A DNA stretch of 25,334 nucleotides, from IMG/VR virus record IMGVR_UViG_3300017752_000142, positions 1 through 25,334 of that record, one strand, 5' to 3'. Shown here piece after piece: positions 22,257-25,334 of the stretch (positions are counted from its first letter, which is position 1; each line of letters starts with the position of its first letter). The DNA is from a virus. The position numbers and the translations under genes were made by a program. Under the pieces are notes generated by a model, which worked only from the letters and a program-made list of their open reading frames with translations, did not search any database and was not told the origin of the DNA.

Positions 22257-23479
22257 AGTAATTGTTCCTTTCGTTCTGCCCAACCTTTAGATTCACTATG
22301 AGCCCAAACTATCCATTTATAAGGTTTTTTAATGTTAGCTTCCCTCCATATGTTAACCCAATCTTTTCTATTTACTTGTGCTTGAAAATTAGTTTCATCT
22401 TTTCTAAATAATTCATTACCATCTTTATCTTCGAAAATAACAGCAGCAAAATTATAATCTGTTTCTACAAAATCATTACCGTGTATATCTATACAATGTT
22501 TAAATTTTAAATTAAATTCTCCATCTGGATCTTGACCTGGTAATTCGTTCTTTAATGTTGATTGTTTTACTGCTCTATCATTAAATCTAATACCAGCATA
22601 ATTTTCCCAATCAGTTATTGTACGTTCTATTCCTAAACCATATTTGGGAAATAATTTTTTACGTTGACATGGAGCACATTCACCATCTACACCTAATAAT
22701 TTTCTCATTCGCTCATGAGATGCCATATTAACCTCATTCCAACCACTATGATTATCCCAGTGTTTAGTTCTACCTTTTCTAGTGTATTCGTGATAAGCTA
22801 TAATTTTATTAGGGTGAAATAAATCATAACCATGTGTGTATGCCCTAACTGCTATACTAATTTCTTCACCATGAAAATATAATTCAGGATCATGTTGTAC
22901 TTCCTCAGCAAATTTACCTGTAGTAAATGCAAAGTGTGCTGAATAAAATCTAGCAGGTACTGGTTCTTCAGGTTGATTATCTAAATAATAAGGTAAAAAG
23001 AATATTACACCTTCAGGTGTAAATCTATCAAATTGCATTGCCCATGGTACTTTAACTCTACCTGCTGGATCATTATCTGGATCAAATGAAGATATATAAC
23101 TTGTTAGTAATGGTTTTTTATGACCTTTCTTCTTTAGACCTTTGTACATTTTAATTAGCTCAGTATCCCAATTATCTACAAATCTATGGTGTGAATCTAA
23201 TTGTAAAGTATATTCTTCACCATCATATAATTGTTGTATTTGGTTTCTAGCCCAACAAGCACCTTTAGAATCCTTGTAGTCTATATCTATAACCTTTATT
23301 CTTTTATCATTTGCATAATTAGCTAAACTATCCCATTCATCTTCATCTCCATGTTGATGTGCAATACCTACTACTAAGTTTTCTGGTTTTTTAGCTTTAT
23401 CAAATAAATCCTCTAATGTTGGGATTAATTGAGGGTCTCTATAACTTGCAATTTGTACAAAAATTTTATTTTTTTTCAT
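22253..23479 (-). CDS. GlcNAc-type glycosyltransferase (PF11397-like), 408 aa
   Basis: Predicted sugar-nucleotide-dependent transferase. The N-terminus KIFVQIASYRDPQLIPTLED with LVVGIAHQHGDEDEW is the signature of the GlcNAc/skp1 hydroxyproline GlcNAc-transferase-like family. Further conserved parts are SKGACWARNQIQQLYDGEEY, the metal site LQLDSHHRFVDNWD (DSH at 95-97), FTTGKFAEEV and YFHGEEISIAVRAYTHGYDL. Residues about 290-400 form an extra C-terminal beta-rich domain (IRFNDRAVKQ, YNFAAVIFEDKDGNEL, PYKWIVWAHSES). This family glycosylates hydroxyamino acids in some eukaryotic proteins; the target in phages is unknown. The start overlaps the upstream 49-aa gene by 3 nt (ATGA), and the stop overlaps the next glycosyltransferase. 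Candidate targets are the Pro-Thr-rich virion proteins encoded nearby (inference). Confidence 0.85.
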   Translation of the reverse strand: MKKNKIFVQIASYRDPQLIPTLEDLFDKAKKPENLVVGIAHQHGDEDEWDSLANYANDKRIKVIDIDYKDSKGACWARNQIQQLYDGEEYTLQLDSHHRFVDNWDTELIKMYKGLKKKGHKKPLLTSYISSFDPDNDPAGRVKVPWAMQFDRFTPEGVIFFLPYYLDNQPEEPVPARFYSAHFAFTTGKFAEEVQHDPELYFHGEEISIAVRAYTHGYDLFHPNKIIAYHEYTRKGRTKHWDNHSGWNEVNMASHERMRKLLGVDGECAPCQRKKLFPKYGLGIERTITDWENYAGIRFNDRAVKQSTLKNELPGQDPDGEFNLKFKHCIDIHGNDFVETDYNFAAVIFEDKDGNELFRKDETNFQAQVNRKDWVNIWREANIKKPYKWIVWAHSESKGWAERKEQLL

Positions 23480-23625
23480 CCACGTTTTGTTTTATCTTCT
23501 ACTATTCCATCATCATATAATGGCATGTCATTAAAAATTCTACGTTTGGCTTCATCAATATTCCAAACATATTTTTTATGTTCTTTTTTTAACTTCCAAT
23601 TTGTTATCTTGTCAAGTGATATCAT
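23476..23625 (-). CDS. 49-aa protein of unknown function
   Basis: Short ORF starting MISLDKITNWKLKKEHKKYV, then WNIDEAKRRIFNDM and ending EDKTKRG. It is basic, probably helical and without a membrane segment. Evidence that it is real is its packing: its start overlaps the end of the membrane-protein gene by 14 nt, and its stop TGA overlaps the start of the glycosyltransferase gene. These stop/start overlaps match the style of the rest of the operon. I do not recognise the family. Confidence 0.55.
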   Translation of the reverse strand: MISLDKITNWKLKKEHKKYVWNIDEAKRRIFNDMPLYDDGIVEDKTKRG

Positions 23626-23830
23626 TACTCTGCTCATTTTTAAGTTCTTTTAAGTAATCTAAAACGATTTGTTTAACCAATAATTTAAAGCGTTTTTCAC
23701 GTTGTTGTTTACGTGCGCTAAACATCATCGTAGCCTTTGCTACAATATGTTTTCTATTGATAAATAGAACCGTCAATAACGAGGTGATTACTAAACTAGA
23801 AACCCAAAATATTATATATAATTCATTCAT
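23612..23830 (-). CDS. Small N-terminally anchored membrane protein, 72 aa
   Basis: One membrane helix (about 4-24, LYIIFWVSSLVITSLLTVLFI) is followed by a strongly basic, helical cytoplasmic-type tail (NRKHIVAKATMMFSARKQQR, then FKLLVKQIVLDYLKELK). The start overlaps the sigma-like gene stop by 4 nt (ATGA), and the end overlaps the 49-aa gene by 14 nt. Function unknown; small membrane proteins in this position could recruit a partner to the membrane or act in lysis, but no family motif supports either. Confidence 0.6.
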   Translation of the reverse strand: MNELYIIFWVSSLVITSLLTVLFINRKHIVAKATMMFSARKQQREKRFKLLVKQIVLDYLKELKNEQSNDIT

Positions 23831-24384
23831 GAAAAATCAACTTTACCTGCTAATAATAATTTTAGTCGTTTTAATGCCTTTTTTATATCCTTAGATAATG
23901 TACTTTGTGTTATGCCTGTATTTCCGGCTATAAATTTTATAGTTTTATTTTCAAAATAATATTCTTTTAATATATACTGGTCATAAAAATCTAAGGATCC
24001 CATTGCCTTCTTTAATTCTTCATTATTAGCATCCTTTTGTTCCCAATCTGAGTGTAGTGTTTTATCATGGGCTTCAACACTAAATTCATTTGATTTAGTA
24101 GAGAATTTTCTGTATGTGTGGAAAAACATTGAGGTACTGGATTTAATACTTAATGCCATACCTCTTGTTAAATAATTTTCTGGATTACCATTTACTATGA
24201 TATCATATTGTTTGTCTAGATCCATTTTTCTAAATGCTTCCCAAACATAAGGGATAATGTCATCTCCCCATTTATCAATTGCTGCCTGAGAATAACCACA
24301 GACTTTTATAACATTTATTTTCATCTGGTTATAATTATCAACTAACCATTGATTAATAACCTCTATTTTTTCGTCTTTTGTCAT
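23827..24384 (-). CDS. Sigma-70-family-like RNA polymerase factor, 185 aa
   Basis: Probable phage transcription factor. The N-terminal part (GDDIIPYVWEAFRKMDLDKQ, then NPENYLTRGMALSIKSSTSM) is compatible with a region-2-like helical domain. The C-terminal part, residues about 127-176 (MGSLDFYDQYILKEYYFENK, IKFIAGNTGITQSTLSKDIK, KALKRLK), is a clear region-4-like HTH: an 'L...D..IL.EYYFE' helix, then '(I)KFIAxxTGI' and the 'STLSKDIKKALKRLK' recognition helix. Size fits ECF-like sigma factors. It heads an operon after a 322-nt leader and could direct transcription of late genes or of the two TTTGGCTA promoters on the other strand (inference). Sequence is divergent; an alternative is a transcriptional regulator with a sigma-4-like HTH. 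Confidence 0.72.
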   Translation of the reverse strand: MTKDEKIEVINQWLVDNYNQMKINVIKVCGYSQAAIDKWGDDIIPYVWEAFRKMDLDKQYDIIVNGNPENYLTRGMALSIKSSTSMFFHTYRKFSTKSNEFSVEAHDKTLHSDWEQKDANNEELKKAMGSLDFYDQYILKEYYFENKTIKFIAGNTGITQSTLSKDIKKALKRLKLLLAGKVDFS

Positions 24385-24402
24385 ATAATCTTGAAAACAG
24401 TG

Positions 24403-24446
24403 ACAGCACTAAGAAACAAATACCAATAAGTTATGCTCAGTGCTGT
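24403..24446 (-). promoter_or_regulatory. Long stem-loop in the leader of the sigma-like gene
   Basis: ACAGCACTGAG (24446-24436) pairs with CTTAGTGCTGT (24413-24403) over 11 bp including one G-U pair, with a 22-nt loop. It lies 18 nt before the start codon. It could be an operator read as DNA or a translation-control hairpin. Confidence 0.5.
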
Positions 24447-24466
24447 ATGTAAAATTCTAAGTTGCT

Positions 24467-24474
24467 CAAATATA
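24467..24474 (-). promoter_or_regulatory. Candidate -7 box TATATTTG upstream of the sigma-like gene
   Basis: An exact match to TAnnTTTG on the minus strand, 82 nt upstream of the start codon. No TTTG box is found at the expected distance upstream, so the call is weak. Confidence 0.35.
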
Positions 24475-24706
24475 CAACCATCCCTCTGTATTGCCTAGTT
24501 ATTCTTGCCTTTTTCTTATCCCTTTCTTTACCCCTATTATAACTATGACAAAAGTCTTCAAAAACATATTTCTTTTATATTACTTCTTAAAGGCAATAAT
24601 AAGGGTGGGGAAAACGAAGGCTTATAAAGGCTATAAATGATAAATTTATATAATTATCTTTTTAAGACTTATCGAGAAGTTAATAACTTATTTTTGGGGA
24701 GACAAA

Positions 24707-25333
24707 TTATCTTGAAAGATCTGTTACAAATGTATTTGCTCTAGTATAAAAATTACCTGCTTCTGTTGAAGTAAATCCTTGTCCTACTGTAGCAAGAGCA
24801 TATCCTCTACCTGATTGACCATCACTTACTGAAGTACCTGCTCCACGATAGGAACCACCAAGTGCAATTGTATTAGAACCCCAACTTAAACTTGTATCTA
24901 TAGTTTGAGCACTTGAAGCCTCTAAAGTAGTACCTCTCCATACCTCAGTAGTATTAGATAAGTTATTACTCATGTAGAAATTTTCTGCTGGTGTATGGGA
25001 ATCTGTAGTATAATTTAATGCATTAAAACAAGCATATTGAGTTGAATTACCATATGAAATAATTAATGCCCAATCATCTCTATCACCACCACTACCTCTA
25101 AAAGCACCTAAATCGTAACCTCTTACATTATTAACATTATTACACCATACAGCTAAGTGTGTACCATTTGTTGGTCCATAATCACCTGGTTCATTATAAG
25201 TTTGACCAAAATCATTATTTGTAGTACCACATGTTACACCATCTGAATTAAATGTATTTGTACCATACCAGGTAATTCTATAAGCATTATTTGTATCTTG
25301 TGGATCTTTTAAGTTGTATTTACAAGCATCTGC
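24707..25333 (-). CDS. Lectin-like virion/fibre protein, C-terminal 208 residues (5' end outside window)
   Basis: The frame is open from the right edge of the window to TAA at 24709-24707; an internal Met at 24973 is not the real start because clear coding continues upstream. The visible part is Gly/Asn/Thr-rich and beta-like: GTHLAVWCNNVNNVRGYDLG, DDWALIISYGNSTQYACFNA, EVWRGTTLEAS, NTIALGGSYRGAGTSVSDGQ and SGRGYALATVGQGFTSTEAG, followed by NFYTRANTFVTDLSR. The ending 'G-Y-A-x-A-T-V-G-x-G-x-x-x-x-E-A-x-N-(F/L)-Y-x-x-x-x-x-F-x-T-x-L-x-R' recalls concanavalin/LamG-like domains that close many marine phage tail fibres. Three Cys are present. Likely a carbohydrate-binding or attachment protein; the N-terminus, which would fix its place in the virion, is missing. 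Confidence 0.6.
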   Translation of the reverse strand, partial: ADACKYNLKDPQDTNNAYRITWYGTNTFNSDGVTCGTTNNDFGQTYNEPGDYGPTNGTHLAVWCNNVNNVRGYDLGAFRGSGGDRDDWALIISYGNSTQYACFNALNYTTDSHTPAENFYMSNNLSNTTEVWRGTTLEASSAQTIDTSLSWGSNTIALGGSYRGAGTSVSDGQSGRGYALATVGQGFTSTEAGNFYTRANTFVTDLSR

Positions 25334-25334
25334 A

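Larger units (their letters stand above)
24385..24706. other. 322-bp non-coding leader region
   Basis: The largest gap in the window contains no convincing gene. It holds the hairpin and the -7-like box listed separately, purine-rich runs on the minus strand (GGGGTAAAGAAAGGG), and the small dyad AAGTT-AAT-AACTT at 24676-24688. It probably contains the end of the lectin-like transcript and the promoter for the sigma-like operon. Confidence 0.6.

Noticed and set aside
22257-22283. Nine-residue longer start (MGRTKGTIT) for the double glycosyltransferase
   Set aside because: The added residues overlap the upstream gene and do not resemble the family; ATG 22256 gives an ATGA overlap and the family-typical MIPKKI start.
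24536-24560. Sigma-70-like TATAAT with an upstream TTGAAG in the leader
   Set aside because: The spacer is about 14 nt, too short, and the host type does not use this consensus for its main sigma factor.
24707-24973. 88-aa ORF starting MSNNLSN as a complete gene
   Set aside because: The same frame stays open and coding-like upstream to the window edge, so this Met is internal.

Overview
The window looks like one contiguous piece of a tailed-phage (Caudoviricetes, siphovirus-like) genome whose host is most likely a Bacteroidota bacterium, probably a flavobacterium. The DNA is AT-rich and densely packed. Nearly all genes are on the minus strand, many with 1 to 20 nt stop/start overlaps. Starts are preceded by A-rich leaders rather than Shine-Dalgarno sequences. 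One small lipoprotein has the Cys-Ser-Lys-Asp start typical of Bacteroidota lipoproteins, and two promoters fit the Bacteroidota TTTG / TAnnTTTG layout. No tRNA, rRNA, integrase, CRISPR array or insertion sequence was seen.

Layout in the direction of minus-strand transcription (right to left): (1) 25333-24707, the end of a lectin-like virion or fibre protein; (2) 24706-24385, a 322-bp non-coding leader; (3) a sigma-factor-like gene, a small membrane protein, a 49-aa gene and two glycosyltransferase genes, the second with two glycosyltransferase domains plus a propeller-like domain; (4) terminase small subunit, a 66-aa gene and terminase large subunit; (5) a tail assembly chaperone gene with a canonical -1 frameshift signal, a membrane protein and a small HTH-like protein; (6) tail genes: a tail-terminator-like protein carrying a 500-residue modular extension, an HK97-gp10-like protein, a distal tail protein, a 997-aa hub-like protein, and two modular Pro-Thr proteins; (7) tape measure, XkdF-type prohead protease with a 47-aa follow-on gene, scaffold, major capsid, tail tube, a 148-aa structural protein, and the start of the portal gene, cut by the left edge.

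A plus-strand cassette (3380-4507) lies between the protease and scaffold genes. It holds a zinc-finger GIY-YIG endonuclease, a 56-aa protein and a 63-aa lipoprotein. Each of its two transcription units is preceded by the same 8-base box, TTTGGCTA, with the same 20-bp spacing to a -7 box.

Three points stand out. First, the chaperone gene has a U UUU UUA slippery site in the correct phase, followed by a GC-rich foldable stretch and a 96-codon -1 reading frame that has no start codon until near its end. Second, four virion proteins share eleven Pro-Thr linkers that alternate with Cys-containing modules, and the same window encodes three glycosyltransferase domains, which suggests (inference only) a self-glycosylated, modular, mucin-like virion surface. 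Third, morphogenesis genes are in a non-canonical order, with the portal last and the chaperone far from the tape measure.
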